Positions 15,298 to 25,285 of a DNA stretch of 64,000 nt are shown piece by piece; positions within the stretch are counted from its first letter, which is position 1; every line of letters starts with the position of its first letter. Both the position numbers and the translations under genes were made by a program. The stretch is from Arthrobacter sp. 31Y (GTDB lineage Bacteria; Actinomycetota; Actinomycetes; Actinomycetales; Micrococcaceae). The stretch spans positions 2,728,001 through 2,792,000 of the forward strand of contig NZ_JAFW01000001.1 in assembly GCF_000526335.1 (NCBI RefSeq), given 5' to 3'. The notes beneath the pieces are model-generated. The model ran no database searches. It saw only the letters and a program-made list of their open reading frames with translations, and was not told the DNA's origin.

Positions 15298-16317
15298 ATG
15301 GTTAGGACTCACAGAGTGACAATCCAGGACGTTGCCGTTCTCTCCGGATTGTCCATTTGCACGGTGTCGCGGGCTCTCAGGAATCTCCCCAATGTTTCTG
15401 AAAAAGCACAACGACAAGTGGCGGAAGCCGCCAGCAAACTTGGCTACAAAGCCTCAGCCGCGGCGTCCAGATTGGCGGGCGGCAATACGGGGTCGGTGGC
15501 TATCGTTGCCCCGACCGCTACGGCCTGGTTCTTCGCCCAGGCTGTGGAGGCGGCAGAGGAAATCTTTGGCGACAGCGGTTACGACACCGTCCTGATCAGC
15601 CTCCGCAACAAGGCCAGTGTGCGGCGGCAGTTCTTTGCCGACCTGGAGGGCCTTGCGCAGCGTGTGGATGGGCTGCTCCTGCTCAATGTTGACCTCACGC
15701 CCCAGGAAATGGAAGCGTTGGAAGCCTGCGGGATGGCCGTAGCCAGCGTGGGTATGGGAAATGTTCCGTGGGACAATGTAGGTATCGATGACGAGCACGC
15801 GGCCTGGCAGGCAACCCAACACCTGCTGGGGCTGGGCCATTGGGACTTGGCAGTTCTCTCGAGCAATGAACACTCGGTTGCGACAGAGACCCCTCGGTTC
15901 CGTGGCTTCAAGCGCGCGCTGGATGAACACCACCTCACCGTCCACCCGGACTTTGTGGTGGGCGCCGGGCCAAGTATCGACGACGGCAGGCGGGCGATGA
16001 CTGAACTCATCGCCCGGGGCGCAAAGCCCACTGCAGTTTTCGCCCACTGTGACGAAGCTGCCTTCGGGGCCTTGACGGCGCTCCGCGAACACGGTTTGTC
16101 CGTGCCCAAGCACGTCTCCGTGATTGGCATCGACGACCACCCCATGAGCTGGTTCCTTGGCCTGAGTACAGTGGCGCAGCCCGTGGCCGACCAAGGTGCC
16201 TTCGCAGCGAACCTGCTGTGTGAACGCCTGCTGAATACTGAAGCTCCCCATCAACCCTCCAACCACCTGCTCGATACCAAGCTCATCGAACGCAAAACCA
16301 CGCGCCACAAGCGCTGA
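15298..16317 (+). CDS. LacI family transcriptional regulator
   Basis: A 339-residue repressor. The HTH is at about residues 6-55 (VTIQDVAVLSGLSICTVSRALRN, VSEKAQRQVAEAASKLGYK). A periplasmic-binding-like sensor domain follows (about 60-335), with DGLLLLNVD, VGIDDEHAAWQATQHLLGLGH and VSVIGIDDHPMSWFLGLSTV. The ATG at 15298 is chosen because the HTH begins there; a reading from 15226 would overlap the palindrome. It heads the set LacI, beta-phosphoglucomutase and GH65 phosphorylase, so the inducer is probably a glucose disaccharide or its product. Confidence 0.93.
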   Translation: MVRTHRVTIQDVAVLSGLSICTVSRALRNLPNVSEKAQRQVAEAASKLGYKASAAASRLAGGNTGSVAIVAPTATAWFFAQAVEAAEEIFGDSGYDTVLISLRNKASVRRQFFADLEGLAQRVDGLLLLNVDLTPQEMEALEACGMAVASVGMGNVPWDNVGIDDEHAAWQATQHLLGLGHWDLAVLSSNEHSVATETPRFRGFKRALDEHHLTVHPDFVVGAGPSIDDGRRAMTELIARGAKPTAVFAHCDEAAFGALTALREHGLSVPKHVSVIGIDDHPMSWFLGLSTVAQPVADQGAFAANLLCERLLNTEAPHQPSNHLLDTKLIERKTTRHKR

Positions 16318-16331
16318 ACGGAACTATGCAC

Positions 16332-17057
16332 ATGACTGATCTTCGTAATGCCTGGACTGGCGCTTCGGCGCTGTTGTTCGACCTCGACGGCGTGCTGACG
16401 CCCACTGCCGTGGTGCATGAGCATGCGTGGCAGGAACTGTTCGATGGCTACCTCTCCGAAGCTGGCCACCCCCAGGGCTACCAAGAGAGCGACTACTTCG
16501 ACCACATTGATGGGAAGCCGCGCTTCGATGGCGTCCGGGATTTCCTGGCTTCGCGCGGCATCACCCTGCCCGAGGGCCCGGTCCATGACCACCCGGACAA
16601 CCAGACCGTGCAGGGCTTGGGCAACCGGAAGAACGCCATCTTCAATGAGATTGTGAACTCCCGTGGTGTTGAGCCGTACGAGGGCTCGGTCAAGTTCATC
16701 AATGCCGCCGTGGAGCTGGGACTGAAAGTGGCGGTGGTGTCCTCATCCCGCAACGCGCCCGCGGTATTGAAGGCCGCCGGACTTGACCACCACTTCGAGG
16801 TGGTGGTGGACGGCCAGGTGGCTGCCGGCGTCGGGCTTCCCGGTAAGCCGGACCCGGCCACGTATGTCTATGCAGCGGGACTGTTGGAGGTGCCTGTGGA
16901 GGAATGCATCGTGGTTGAGGATGCAGTGTCCGGTGTGCAAGCCGGGGCGGGCGCTAACTTTTACTCCGTGATCGGCGTGGACCGCGGTGCGGGCCGCCAA
17001 ACTTTGCTGGACGCCGGCGCCACGCTGGTGGTCGACGACCTCAACGATCTTCTCTAA
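16332..17057 (+). CDS. Beta-phosphoglucomutase-like HAD hydrolase
   Basis: A 241-residue HAD-superfamily protein. The first motif LLFDLDGVLTPTAVVHEHAW carries the nucleophilic Asp and the acid/base Asp of the beta-phosphoglucomutase group. Motif 2 is VVSSSRN, and the third/fourth motifs are KPDPATYVYA and CIVVEDAVSGVQAG. It should convert beta-glucose-1-phosphate from the downstream phosphorylase to glucose-6-phosphate. The ATG at 16332 sits 9 bases after CGGA; the ATG at 16326 is too close to it. It lies 14 bases after the lacI stop and 30 before the phosphorylase. Confidence 0.92.
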   Translation: MTDLRNAWTGASALLFDLDGVLTPTAVVHEHAWQELFDGYLSEAGHPQGYQESDYFDHIDGKPRFDGVRDFLASRGITLPEGPVHDHPDNQTVQGLGNRKNAIFNEIVNSRGVEPYEGSVKFINAAVELGLKVAVVSSSRNAPAVLKAAGLDHHFEVVVDGQVAAGVGLPGKPDPATYVYAAGLLEVPVEECIVVEDAVSGVQAGAGANFYSVIGVDRGAGRQTLLDAGATLVVDDLNDLL

Positions 17058-17087
17058 CCCTACTTTTTCGAAGGATTTCATCAGCTC

Positions 17088-19442
17088 ATGGCACTCATCA
17101 GCTCCGATCGGCTGCGCTTCCCCTGCGAGCCCTGGAAGCTCGTGGAAAACATCCACGTCCCTGGTGACGAGGGAACGCTGGAAACGCTGTTCGCGCTTGG
17201 CAACGGACACCTTGGCATCCGTGGCTCGCATTCCACGGCGGGCGACGGCGAGCTTCCCGGCACATTCATTAACGGTTTCCATGAGATCTGGGACATCAAG
17301 CACGCCGAGAATGCCTACGGCTTTGCCCGCACCGGCCAGAGGATCGTCTACGTGCCGGACGCCAACAATTTCACCGTTTCCATTGATGGCGAGGCCCTGA
17401 GCCTGGCCGAATCCACCGTGCTGGACTACCACCGCAGCGTGGATTTTTCCACGGGTATCTACGAGGAAACCATTACGTGGGCGTGCCGCTCCGGCGCTAC
17501 TGTCACCACGGCTGAGCGCCGCGCCGTAGGGTTCGATGCCCGCGGATGTCTTGGCCTGGAACTGTCGCTGACAGCTGACCGGGACGTGTCCGCGGACATC
17601 ACCTCCGGCGTCGTGAACCGCCAGGACCAGGCTGTGGAGGACCACTCGGTCCATGACCCGCGCCGCTCGGGCCGGCACGCCGGCCGTGTCCTTTTGCCGC
17701 TGCACCTCCAGGGTGCCGATGGCTCGCTCCGCCTCGCGTGGGAGACCTCCGAATCGCGCCAGCGCGTAGCCATGGCTGTGGATCACTGGATCTCCGCCGA
17801 GGGCCAGCCGTTTGAGACGCTGGTGGCGGAAGACGACTCATCCGTCCGCTACGTTTTGGCCATTCACGACGGCGACACGTTCCGTGTGGAGAAAACCGTC
17901 AGTTACGTGGTGGCCGGCTCCAGCGACGCGGAAGACCGCGGCGAAAGCCTCGCGACGGAAGCTGAAGCCAACTTGGTGTCGTTCGCTGAAATCCTGGACC
18001 AAAGCAAGGCGCACTACGCCGAGTACTGGACCACTGCGGACATCTCCATTGGCGGGCAGCCGGAAATGCAACAGGCTGTGCGGTGGGGTTTGTTCCAGCT
18101 GGCTCAGGCCACTGCGCGTGCCGGTGTAGCGGGTATCCCGGCCAAGGGAGTGAGCGGGTCCGGTTACGAAGGCCACTATTTCTGGGACCAGGAGGTCTAC
18201 CTCCTGCCGTACCTCACCTACACCAACCCATCTGGTGCCAGGAAGGTGCTGGAATCACGGCACGCCATGCTGCCGGACGCTCGCGTGCGTGCCAAGGAGC
18301 TCAGTGTTGATGGTGCGCTGTTCCCTTGGCGGACCATCAATGGCCTGGAAGCCAGCGCCTACTACGCGGCAGGAACTGCCCAGTTCCACATCGCGGCTGC
18401 CATCGCTTTCGCGGCCAACCGCTACGAGTGGGCCAGCGGCGACTCTACCTTCCGTGGTGAGTTGGGTGCCGATTTGCTCATTGAAACGGCACGCATGTGG
18501 GCTTCGCTGGGGTTCTTCGGCAAGGACGGCATGTTCCACATCCACGGTGTCACCGGCCCGGATGAGTACACGGCTGTGGTCAACGACAACCTGTACACCA
18601 ACGTCATGGCGCGCTTTAACCTGCGTGCCGCGGCCGCGCTGGAGCACGATGGCGTTGCCGATACCGAGCGCATGGTGTGGCGGCAGGCAGCCGAGCGGAT
18701 GTCCCTTCCGTACGATCCGCACCTGCAGGTGTTCAGCCAGGACAACGACTTCATGACCCTGGAGCCCTGGGACTGGAACACGCCCAAGTCCAAGTACCCG
18801 CTGCTGTTGAACTTCCACCCTTTGGTGATCTACCGCCACCAGGTCCTCAAGCAGGCCGATACTGTGCTGGCAATGTTCCTGCAGTGGGAGGACTTCACTG
18901 CAGAGGAGAAGCAGCGCGCCTTCGATTTCTACGATCCCATCACCACCGGCGACTCCACCCTGTCCGCCTGCGTGCAGGGCATTATGGCGGCCGAAGTCGG
19001 GTACGGGGATGTCGCGCTGCAGCACTTCACCGAGGCACTGTTCATCGACCTCGACAACTCGCACGGCAACACCATCGACGGCGTCCACATCGCTTCAACC
19101 GGCGGCATCTGGAGCTCCTTGGTGTGCGGTTTCGCCGGTATGCGGGACCAAGGCGAGGTGCTGCGCTTCGACCCGCGCCTGCCTGTGGAGTGGGAGGGAC
19201 TGTCCTTCAGGCTCAAGGTGCATGGACGATTGCTGGCCGTTGACCTCTCGCAAGGTTCCATCGCCCTGACGCTCGTGACCGGTCAGGACTACAGCGAGGA
19301 ACCGCTGCGCCTGGATGTGCGGGACCACCACGTCACAGTCGGCACAGACACCGTGACGGTGCCGCTGGAAACCGTGCCGGTCCCGCCGCCGTCGATCTTT
19401 CCCAGCGTCTTCCCGACGGCGGGACTGCCCATCATCCGGTAG
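17088..19442 (+). CDS. Glycoside hydrolase family 65 disaccharide phosphorylase
   Basis: A 784-residue GH65 protein, an inverting phosphorylase that splits an alpha-glucosyl disaccharide with phosphate into beta-glucose-1-phosphate and glucose. The N-terminal beta-sandwich spans about residues 1-270. The (alpha/alpha)6 catalytic barrel contains SGSGYEGHYFWDQEVYLLP and the general-acid Glu in HGVTGPDEYTAVVNDNLYTN. A small C-terminal beta domain follows. Sequence alone does not separate maltose, trehalose and kojibiose phosphorylase. The coupled beta-phosphoglucomutase supports phosphorolysis rather than hydrolysis. The frame is intact. Confidence 0.92.
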   Translation: MALISSDRLRFPCEPWKLVENIHVPGDEGTLETLFALGNGHLGIRGSHSTAGDGELPGTFINGFHEIWDIKHAENAYGFARTGQRIVYVPDANNFTVSIDGEALSLAESTVLDYHRSVDFSTGIYEETITWACRSGATVTTAERRAVGFDARGCLGLELSLTADRDVSADITSGVVNRQDQAVEDHSVHDPRRSGRHAGRVLLPLHLQGADGSLRLAWETSESRQRVAMAVDHWISAEGQPFETLVAEDDSSVRYVLAIHDGDTFRVEKTVSYVVAGSSDAEDRGESLATEAEANLVSFAEILDQSKAHYAEYWTTADISIGGQPEMQQAVRWGLFQLAQATARAGVAGIPAKGVSGSGYEGHYFWDQEVYLLPYLTYTNPSGARKVLESRHAMLPDARVRAKELSVDGALFPWRTINGLEASAYYAAGTAQFHIAAAIAFAANRYEWASGDSTFRGELGADLLIETARMWASLGFFGKDGMFHIHGVTGPDEYTAVVNDNLYTNVMARFNLRAAAALEHDGVADTERMVWRQAAERMSLPYDPHLQVFSQDNDFMTLEPWDWNTPKSKYPLLLNFHPLVIYRHQVLKQADTVLAMFLQWEDFTAEEKQRAFDFYDPITTGDSTLSACVQGIMAAEVGYGDVALQHFTEALFIDLDNSHGNTIDGVHIASTGGIWSSLVCGFAGMRDQGEVLRFDPRLPVEWEGLSFRLKVHGRLLAVDLSQGSIALTLVTGQDYSEEPLRLDVRDHHVTVGTDTVTVPLETVPVPPPSIFPSVFPTAGLPIIR

Positions 19443-19459
19443 TTCCGGCTTTCGCGGGG

Positions 19460-21160
19460 CTACTTCGCGGTGAGGTCCATGGTGGTCACGCGCAACCACA
19501 GCCACAACCGTTTCTGTGGGTCCGCCAGGTCCAGGTTGAAGTCCTCGGCCAGGCGGGCCACGCGGTACCGGACGGTGTTGTTGTGGACGTGGAGGTCGGC
19601 GGCCATGGCGGAGATGTTTCCGTTGAAGGCCAAATAGGCGCGGAGCGTGTCCAGGTAATCTGTCTGTTGCCCGGCGTCGTGGGCCTGGATCCTGGCGATC
19701 TCATCGGCGCCGGCAAGCCCGTTGTCTTCGATGAATGCCCCGATTTTGAGCAGGTTCAGCGGAATCTGGAAATCTTCGAAGAGTGCGACACGTGACTCTT
19801 GATTCCCGCGTGCCTGCGCTTTCCCTTCCCGGGACTTACCCTCCCTGAAGTTGAGGTTCAGCAAGTAGTGGAGGGTCTGCATGGCTTCCGACCTGGACCG
19901 GGGCAACTCTTCCACGCTGACGGCGATTCCGCCCACCGTTGCGATGACCGGAAACGAGCTGATGGTGTGCGAGTACGCTTCGATCTCCTGGATGATCCGG
20001 CCGTGCAGGGCCCGCGGGGAGGCTCCGTTGCAGGGCAGCAGCGCATAGACCACTGAGCCGATCAAGGCGCTGTGGCTGGTGCCGAACTGCACGTTGCATA
20101 CGGTGGTCACCAAATGCAGCAGCCGGTGGATTTCACGCACGGACTCCAGGCTTCCGGTTTCCGGCCGGACGATCGAAAACGCTGCCACGGCGAGCCCGTT
20201 GGCGGTGTCGAGCCCGAGCTGCGCCGCCGCGAACGAGGCATGGGGAGTATCGTCCATGAGCGTCCTGATGAGGTCGGCATTGCGCCGTTCGCCGAAGTCC
20301 GAGGCCGATCGGGCGTGCAGCATGTGCAGACCGGCCAAGGGTGCCATCCGATCCAGCGCGTTCAATGCCGTGGCTCGCTTCTCTTCCCCGGGATCGATGA
20401 TCCAGATGGACCCGAGGAGTTCACCGCCCGCCCGTACGGCCAGCGCAAGGCGGGCCATACCGTCGTCGGGGGCGGGTACCAACACGGCTCCCGGGGCGGC
20501 ATAAACGATCTTGAAATCCTGGTCGAAAGCCGGCTGGGTGGTTTCCTGCAGTGTCAGCGTGGTGATGCGGCGGAGTTCATCGATGGGCTGCCCGGGCAGT
20601 GTGGAATAGCCCAGAATCCGGCCCAGCGGATCAACGATGCTTGCCGCGCCGTTAGTGATGGAAGCGGCCGCATTGGCGAAAGCGTAAAGGTCGCCCAGCC
20701 GGACCCCGGAAACCGAGTCTGCGGCAGCACCCATCACCGATGCCCGAGCCAATGCCACCAACCGCGTCCAGTCGGCATTGTCCGGGGCCACGAGCACCGA
20801 CAGGCTGTGCCGGACGGCCGCTGCGCGCAACTCCTCCATACGGGCACCGTGCGCTTTGACCACCACCGCAGCCGCATTGCTGTTCGCGGCCCTGTGGAGG
20901 AGTTGATCGAAATCCGGAGATCCGTAGGTGCACCCCACGGCCAGGATGATGCGATCGTCCACGCTTGACCAGTGGTCCAGGGGATCGTACATCAGCACGT
21001 CGGAAACGGGGTGCCCGAGGTTCTCCGGTGTGGGGTTAGCGTGTACTAGGTCTGCCTGCATGAGCTGGATGCAATCGGACAACCGGACCGTGGATTGCTG
21101 CATTCCGGACCGGGAACGCTCGGCGGGTTGGGGCTCTGGAAGCGCCATTGCTGTGTCCAT
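19460..21160 (-). CDS. PucR/CdaR family transcriptional regulator
   Basis: A 566-residue regulator. The N-terminal PucR-type domain covers about residues 25-150, followed by a GAF-like central region. The C-terminal HTH_30 domain (about 505-560) has AYLAFNGNISAMAADLHVHNNTVRYRVARL. TAACGT (21172-21167) lies 6 bases before the ATG at 21160, indicating a leaderless mRNA. It is divergent from the hydroxyacid oxidase/ABC transporter/RidA operon and presumably controls it. Proteins of this class often sense nitrogenous or organic-acid nutrients. Confidence 0.88.
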   Translation of the reverse strand: MDTAMALPEPQPAERSRSGMQQSTVRLSDCIQLMQADLVHANPTPENLGHPVSDVLMYDPLDHWSSVDDRIILAVGCTYGSPDFDQLLHRAANSNAAAVVVKAHGARMEELRAAAVRHSLSVLVAPDNADWTRLVALARASVMGAAADSVSGVRLGDLYAFANAAASITNGAASIVDPLGRILGYSTLPGQPIDELRRITTLTLQETTQPAFDQDFKIVYAAPGAVLVPAPDDGMARLALAVRAGGELLGSIWIIDPGEEKRATALNALDRMAPLAGLHMLHARSASDFGERRNADLIRTLMDDTPHASFAAAQLGLDTANGLAVAAFSIVRPETGSLESVREIHRLLHLVTTVCNVQFGTSHSALIGSVVYALLPCNGASPRALHGRIIQEIEAYSHTISSFPVIATVGGIAVSVEELPRSRSEAMQTLHYLLNLNFREGKSREGKAQARGNQESRVALFEDFQIPLNLLKIGAFIEDNGLAGADEIARIQAHDAGQQTDYLDTLRAYLAFNGNISAMAADLHVHNNTVRYRVARLAEDFNLDLADPQKRLWLWLRVTTMDLTAK

Positions 21161-21168
21161 ATGTGGAC
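21155..21168. promoter_or_regulatory. Inverted repeat at the PucR gene start
   Basis: GTCCA-tatg-TGGAC overlaps both the start codon and the probable -10 box of the leaderless PucR-type gene. It is a candidate operator for self-repression. Confidence 0.45.
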
Positions 21169-21288
21169 GTTATCACAAACCGATGTTCAATCTTGTGGAG
21201 GAATTCACATATAGAGCGGGAGAGATCTGCGTCACTATTGGGAAAGGAGCTGGGCGGGTAACCCCAGCAGGAACGCAGAGGACACACC

Positions 21289-22575
21289 ATGAAACTCAAG
21301 GACATCAAGGCGCTCGCCTCGGTGCAGGGACCGGCCCGATCCGTCTCGGAGCGCCTGTCGCGCAAATGCTACAGCGTGGAGGACATGCGGAAATTGGCGG
21401 CCAGGCGCCTGCCCAAGAGCATCTTCGAATACATCGAAGGAGGCGGGGAAGACGAGGTCTCGCTTCGCCGCAACCGGTCCTCGTTCGACGAGTGGTCATT
21501 CCTCCCCAAGTGGGGTTCGGTGGACAACCTGGACCTCAGCTCAACCCTCCTCGGCGGACCGGTCTCCATGCCGGTGACCCTCTCGCCCACAGGCGGCACC
21601 CGACTGTTTCACCCCGAGGGGGAGTCCGCCGTCGCCCGCGCAGCGCTCGCCGCCGGCATCCCGTATGGCTTGGCGCACCTGAGCACCACCACCATGGAAG
21701 ACGTCAGTGCCGCGGCGCCGGGGCTTCGCCGGTGGTTCAACCTGGAACCTACCTCGGACAAGGGCCTGCTCCAGGCCGTCCTGGATCGCGTGTCCAATGC
21801 CGGTTATGAGGCCCTGCTGGTCAACGTCGATTGCCGGGCCATCGGGCACCGCGAACGCGATTACCGCAATGGCTTCACCGCCCCGCCGTCCATCAAGCCC
21901 AAGACGGTTGTGGAGGGGATGTTGCACCCCGCATGGGCGCTGGGATTCCTGGCCAACGACGCGATCGCTTTCCCCAACCTGGACGCCGAGGTCCCAGAGG
22001 GCCCACTGGCCAGCTCGCCGGACATGTGGCGCACGCTTCTTGCCGGTTCCTACGAGCCCACCGATTGGGATGACATCCGGGACCTGCGGGAACGCTGGAA
22101 CGGTCCGATCGTCCTGAAGGGCGTAGTGAACGCGAACGACGCCGCGCTGGCGGCTTCCCTGGGAATCGACGCCATCCAAGTCAGCAACCACGGGGGACGG
22201 CAGCTGGACCACATGGCAGCTCCGCTGGATGTCCTTCCGGACATTGTGGAGAAAACTGCCGGACGGATGGAAATCATCGTCGACGGCGGAATCCGCCGGG
22301 GATCCGACGTGGTCAAGGCATTGGCCCTCGGCGCGGACGCTTGCTCCATCGGGCGCCCCTACCTGTATGGCTTGGCCGCCGCCAGCCAGGCCGGCGTGGA
22401 ACACGTCCTGAAAATGTTCCGGGCCGAAATGACCCGCACCATGATGCTCCTCGGAGTGTCCACCATCGAGGAACTGCGTACCGAAGGCCGGGAATTGATC
22501 CGGCACCGCAACGAAGCCTTTGCCCGCACCCAACCCACCCGTATCCCTGAGGCCCCCTTGGCCTTGCAAAAATGA
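21289..22575 (+). CDS. FMN-dependent alpha-hydroxy acid oxidase/dehydrogenase
   Basis: A 428-residue TIM-barrel flavoenzyme of the lactate/glycolate/mandelate family that oxidises a 2-hydroxy acid to the keto acid. Family stretches visible: the N-terminal YSVEDMRKLAARRLPKSIFEYIEGG, QVSNHGGRQLDHMAAPLDVLP (catalytic His and substrate Arg) and IIVDGGIRRGSDVVKALALGA (FMN phosphate site). The substrate-side strand reads LLVNVDCRAIGHRERDYRNG. AGAGGA precedes the start. It is 9 bases from an amino-acid-type ABC transporter, so the substrate is probably imported by that transporter. Confidence 0.92.
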   Translation: MKLKDIKALASVQGPARSVSERLSRKCYSVEDMRKLAARRLPKSIFEYIEGGGEDEVSLRRNRSSFDEWSFLPKWGSVDNLDLSSTLLGGPVSMPVTLSPTGGTRLFHPEGESAVARAALAAGIPYGLAHLSTTTMEDVSAAAPGLRRWFNLEPTSDKGLLQAVLDRVSNAGYEALLVNVDCRAIGHRERDYRNGFTAPPSIKPKTVVEGMLHPAWALGFLANDAIAFPNLDAEVPEGPLASSPDMWRTLLAGSYEPTDWDDIRDLRERWNGPIVLKGVVNANDAALAASLGIDAIQVSNHGGRQLDHMAAPLDVLPDIVEKTAGRMEIIVDGGIRRGSDVVKALALGADACSIGRPYLYGLAAASQAGVEHVLKMFRAEMTRTMMLLGVSTIEELRTEGRELIRHRNEAFARTQPTRIPEAPLALQK

Positions 22576-22584
22576 GGACCCCCA

Positions 22585-23523
22585 ATGAAAACGATGTCAC
22601 TCACCCAACGAACTAAATCCGGCTTACCCGTCGTCGTTACGGCAGCGCTCCTGCTGGCAGTGACGGCATGCAGCCCCACCGGCAACGCATCGGCGTCGAA
22701 CCCTTCCGGCGACGCTGCCGCAGCGGGTACCGGCGTCCCCGCCCTGGAAGTCAACCAGGCCGCCGTCGACCTTCTTCCGGAGTCCGTCAAGGCGTCCAAA
22801 GTGTTGCGCGTGGCCATCCCCACCAACGAACCGCCGACGCAGTTTTACCGCGAAGGTACGCAGGAAATGACCGGAACCAACCCGGACGTGGCCCGTCTCA
22901 TCGGCGAGGCATTGGGTGTCAAAGTGGACATCCAGGTGGCCAACTTCGACTCCATCATTCCCGGCCTTGCCGCCAACCGCTACGACATGACCGTCTCCTC
23001 CATGACGCCCACGGAGAAGCGCATGGAAGTCCTGGACTTCGTGGACTACCTTCAGATCGGCAACGCCATTGCCGTTCCCAAGGGCAACCCCGGCGGCATC
23101 AAGGACGAGAACGCACTCTGCGGCAAGAAGGTAGGGCTCCTTACGGGCTCATACCAGCTGACCGTGAACGTTCCTGCCTATGACGAAGCTTGTGCTGCTG
23201 CCGGTAAGGACGCCATTCAGAAGAGCGAATTCCAGGACACCCGCCAAGCCATTTCCGCCCTCACCAGCGGGCGGCTGGACACGGTGCTCGCGGACTCGCC
23301 CATCCTGAACTTCGCGGCCACTCAGAACCCGCAGATCGAGGTTGCCCGGACTTACGAGTTTGCTCCGGTGGGCGTGGGTATGCCGAAGGAATCCGGGTTG
23401 GTGAAGTCTGTCTCCGCAGCTCTGGACGTCGTGATCAAGAGCGAGTCATACACCAAGGTCCTTGCGAAGTATGGACTAGAGACCAGCGCCATCACCGACG
23501 CCCGCGTCAACTTTGCCCAGTAG
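22585..23523 (+). CDS. ABC transporter substrate-binding lipoprotein, polar amino acid type
   Basis: A 312-residue lipoprotein with signal peptide and lipobox VTAC (Cys29), a Ser/Ala/Gly linker and an SBP_bac_3 domain from about residue 68 (KVLRVAIPTNEPPTQF; NPDVARLIGEALGVKVDIQVANFDSIIPGLAANRYDM; CGKKVGLLTGSYQLT). The fold binds amino acids or related small organic acids. It is the first gene of a binding protein, permease and ATPase set and is cotranscribed with the hydroxyacid oxidase. Confidence 0.93.
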   Translation: MKTMSLTQRTKSGLPVVVTAALLLAVTACSPTGNASASNPSGDAAAAGTGVPALEVNQAAVDLLPESVKASKVLRVAIPTNEPPTQFYREGTQEMTGTNPDVARLIGEALGVKVDIQVANFDSIIPGLAANRYDMTVSSMTPTEKRMEVLDFVDYLQIGNAIAVPKGNPGGIKDENALCGKKVGLLTGSYQLTVNVPAYDEACAAAGKDAIQKSEFQDTRQAISALTSGRLDTVLADSPILNFAATQNPQIEVARTYEFAPVGVGMPKESGLVKSVSAALDVVIKSESYTKVLAKYGLETSAITDARVNFAQ

Positions 23524-23535
23524 GAGATCGCACTC

Positions 23536-24489
23536 ATGAATTCCCCCAACAAAGAGGTGACGGTTATGCATCAGCAACCCCCAGTCCCCGATACCAAGGA
23601 GCCGGCCACAGCGGCTTCCGGGGATTCGATACCCGTGGTGCCATTGAAGCACCCTGTCCGCTTGGCCCTTGCCATTGTCCTCATCCTGGTGGCGCTCGGT
23701 GCAGCATGGGATGTAGCCGTGAACGAGCGGTACCGCTGGGACGTTGTGGTGTCCTACCTGTTCGCCCCACAAATCCTCGCAGGTGCCGGGCTGACGCTTC
23801 TGTTGACCGTAGTATCCATGACCGTGGGCATCGCATTGGGAACGCTGCTGGCGATCATGCGGCTCTCCGATAATCCGATTCTCAGCACCATCAGCCGCGG
23901 CTACATCTGGTTCTTCCGCGGCACGCCACTGCTGGTCCAGTTGATCTTTTGGTACAACATTGCGGCACTCTACCCGGTGATTGCTTTCGGGCTTCCCTTT
24001 GGGGGACCTTCCATGGTCCTGGGATCAGCGAACGTATTGATCTCCCCGCTGGGTGCCGCCCTCTTGGGCTTGTCACTGAACGAGGCTGCGTACATGGCCG
24101 AGATCATCCGCGGTGGCATCGGATCTGTGGACAAAGGACAGTACGACGCCGGCCGGGCCTTGGGTATGAGTGGAGGCAAGCTCATGAACAGGGTGATCCT
24201 GCCGCAAGCCATGCGAGTGGTGCTTCCGCCCACGGGCAACCAGGTCATTTCCATGCTGAAGGGAACCTCCCTTGTGAGCGTCCTGGCGATCTCGGACCTG
24301 CTCTACTCGGCCCAGATCATTTACGCGAACAACTACCAGACCATTCCGCTGCTGATTGTCGCCAGCCTCTGGTACCTGCTCATGACCACCGTCCTGAGCT
24401 TCTTCCAAAACAAACTTGAACGCAGGTACGGCCGCGGTTTCGACTCAGCCCCGCGACGGACCCGCAAGCCAAAGACAAGGACAGCATGA
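23536..24489 (+). CDS. ABC transporter permease, polar amino acid type
   Basis: A 317-residue permease of the HisM/GlnP class. One extra N-terminal helix (about 44-62) precedes the five-helix core. The EAA loop reads [53 protein letters not shown]. The first ATG has AGGAGA upstream; an internal ATG 10 codons on is an alternative. Its stop overlaps the ATPase start by 4 bases. A single permease gene implies a homodimeric channel. Confidence 0.93.
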   Translation: MNSPNKEVTVMHQQPPVPDTKEPATAASGDSIPVVPLKHPVRLALAIVLILVALGAAWDVAVNERYRWDVVVSYLFAPQILAGAGLTLLLTVVSMTVGIALGTLLAIMRLSDNPILSTISRGYIWFFRGTPLLVQLIFWYNIAALYPVIAFGLPFGGPSMVLGSANVLISPLGAALLGLSLNEAAYMAEIIRGGIGSVDKGQYDAGRALGMSGGKLMNRVILPQAMRVVLPPTGNQVISMLKGTSLVSVLAISDLLYSAQIIYANNYQTIPLLIVASLWYLLMTTVLSFFQNKLERRYGRGFDSAPRRTRKPKTRTA

Positions 24490-25253
24490 TGACTACCGCC
24501 ATGGTGGAAGCCCGGGGAGTCCGGAAGAACTTCGGCGTTATAGAGATCCTGAAGGGCATAGACCTCAGGGTTGAAAAGGGATCGGTGACCTGCCTGATCG
24601 GCCCGTCCGGATCCGGCAAGACCACCTTCCTGCGCTGCATCAACCACCTGGAGAAGGTGGACGCGGGCCGCCTCTACGTTGACGAGCACCTGGTGGGTTA
24701 CGCAGAGCGCAACGGAAAGCTCTACGAAATGAAGGAGCGCCAGACTGCCCGCTCGCGGCTCAACGCAGGCATGGTGTTCCAGCGCTTCAACCTGTTCCCG
24801 CACATGACCGTGATGGAGAACATCATCGAGGCGCCGGTACATGTGCTTGGCCGGCCCCGGCGCGAGGTACTCGTGGAAGCGCAGGCTTTGCTCGACCGTG
24901 TGGGCCTGGGCAACCGTGGCCACTCCTACCCCCAGGAACTCTCCGGCGGACAGCAGCAACGCATCGCGATCGCCAGGGCTTTGGCCATGAAGCCGAAACT
25001 GATGCTCTTTGATGAGCCCACCTCCGCCCTCGATCCCGAACTGGTGGGCGAAGTCCTGGACGTGATGAAGTCCCTGGCTGAGGCCGGAATGACCATGGTG
25101 GTGGTGACCCACGAGCTTGGCTTCGCCCGGCAGGTGGCCGATCAAGTGGTCTTTATGGACGGCGGCGTTGTGGTGGAAAGCGGTCCGCCCGAGGAAGTCC
25201 TGGACAACCCGCAACAGGAACGCACCAAGGCGTTCCTCTCGAAGGTCCTCTAG
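24486..25253 (+). CDS. ABC transporter ATP-binding protein, polar amino acid type
   Basis: A 255-residue ATPase. Walker A is [13 protein letters not shown] (about residues 39-51), the Q-loop is in [11 protein letters not shown], the signature is [15 protein letters not shown], Walker B is [13 protein letters not shown] and the switch His is in [14 protein letters not shown] slightly long insert, [16 protein letters not shown], precedes the Q-loop, as in some glutamate/opine-type ATPases. It is coupled to the permease by ATGA overlap. Confidence 0.95.
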   Translation: MMTTAMVEARGVRKNFGVIEILKGIDLRVEKGSVTCLIGPSGSGKTTFLRCINHLEKVDAGRLYVDEHLVGYAERNGKLYEMKERQTARSRLNAGMVFQRFNLFPHMTVMENIIEAPVHVLGRPRREVLVEAQALLDRVGLGNRGHSYPQELSGGQQQRIAIARALAMKPKLMLFDEPTSALDPELVGEVLDVMKSLAEAGMTMVVVTHELGFARQVADQVVFMDGGVVVESGPPEEVLDNPQQERTKAFLSKVL

Positions 25254-25285
25254 CAACTCTTTTCAACAGCAACGAAAGGCAATTC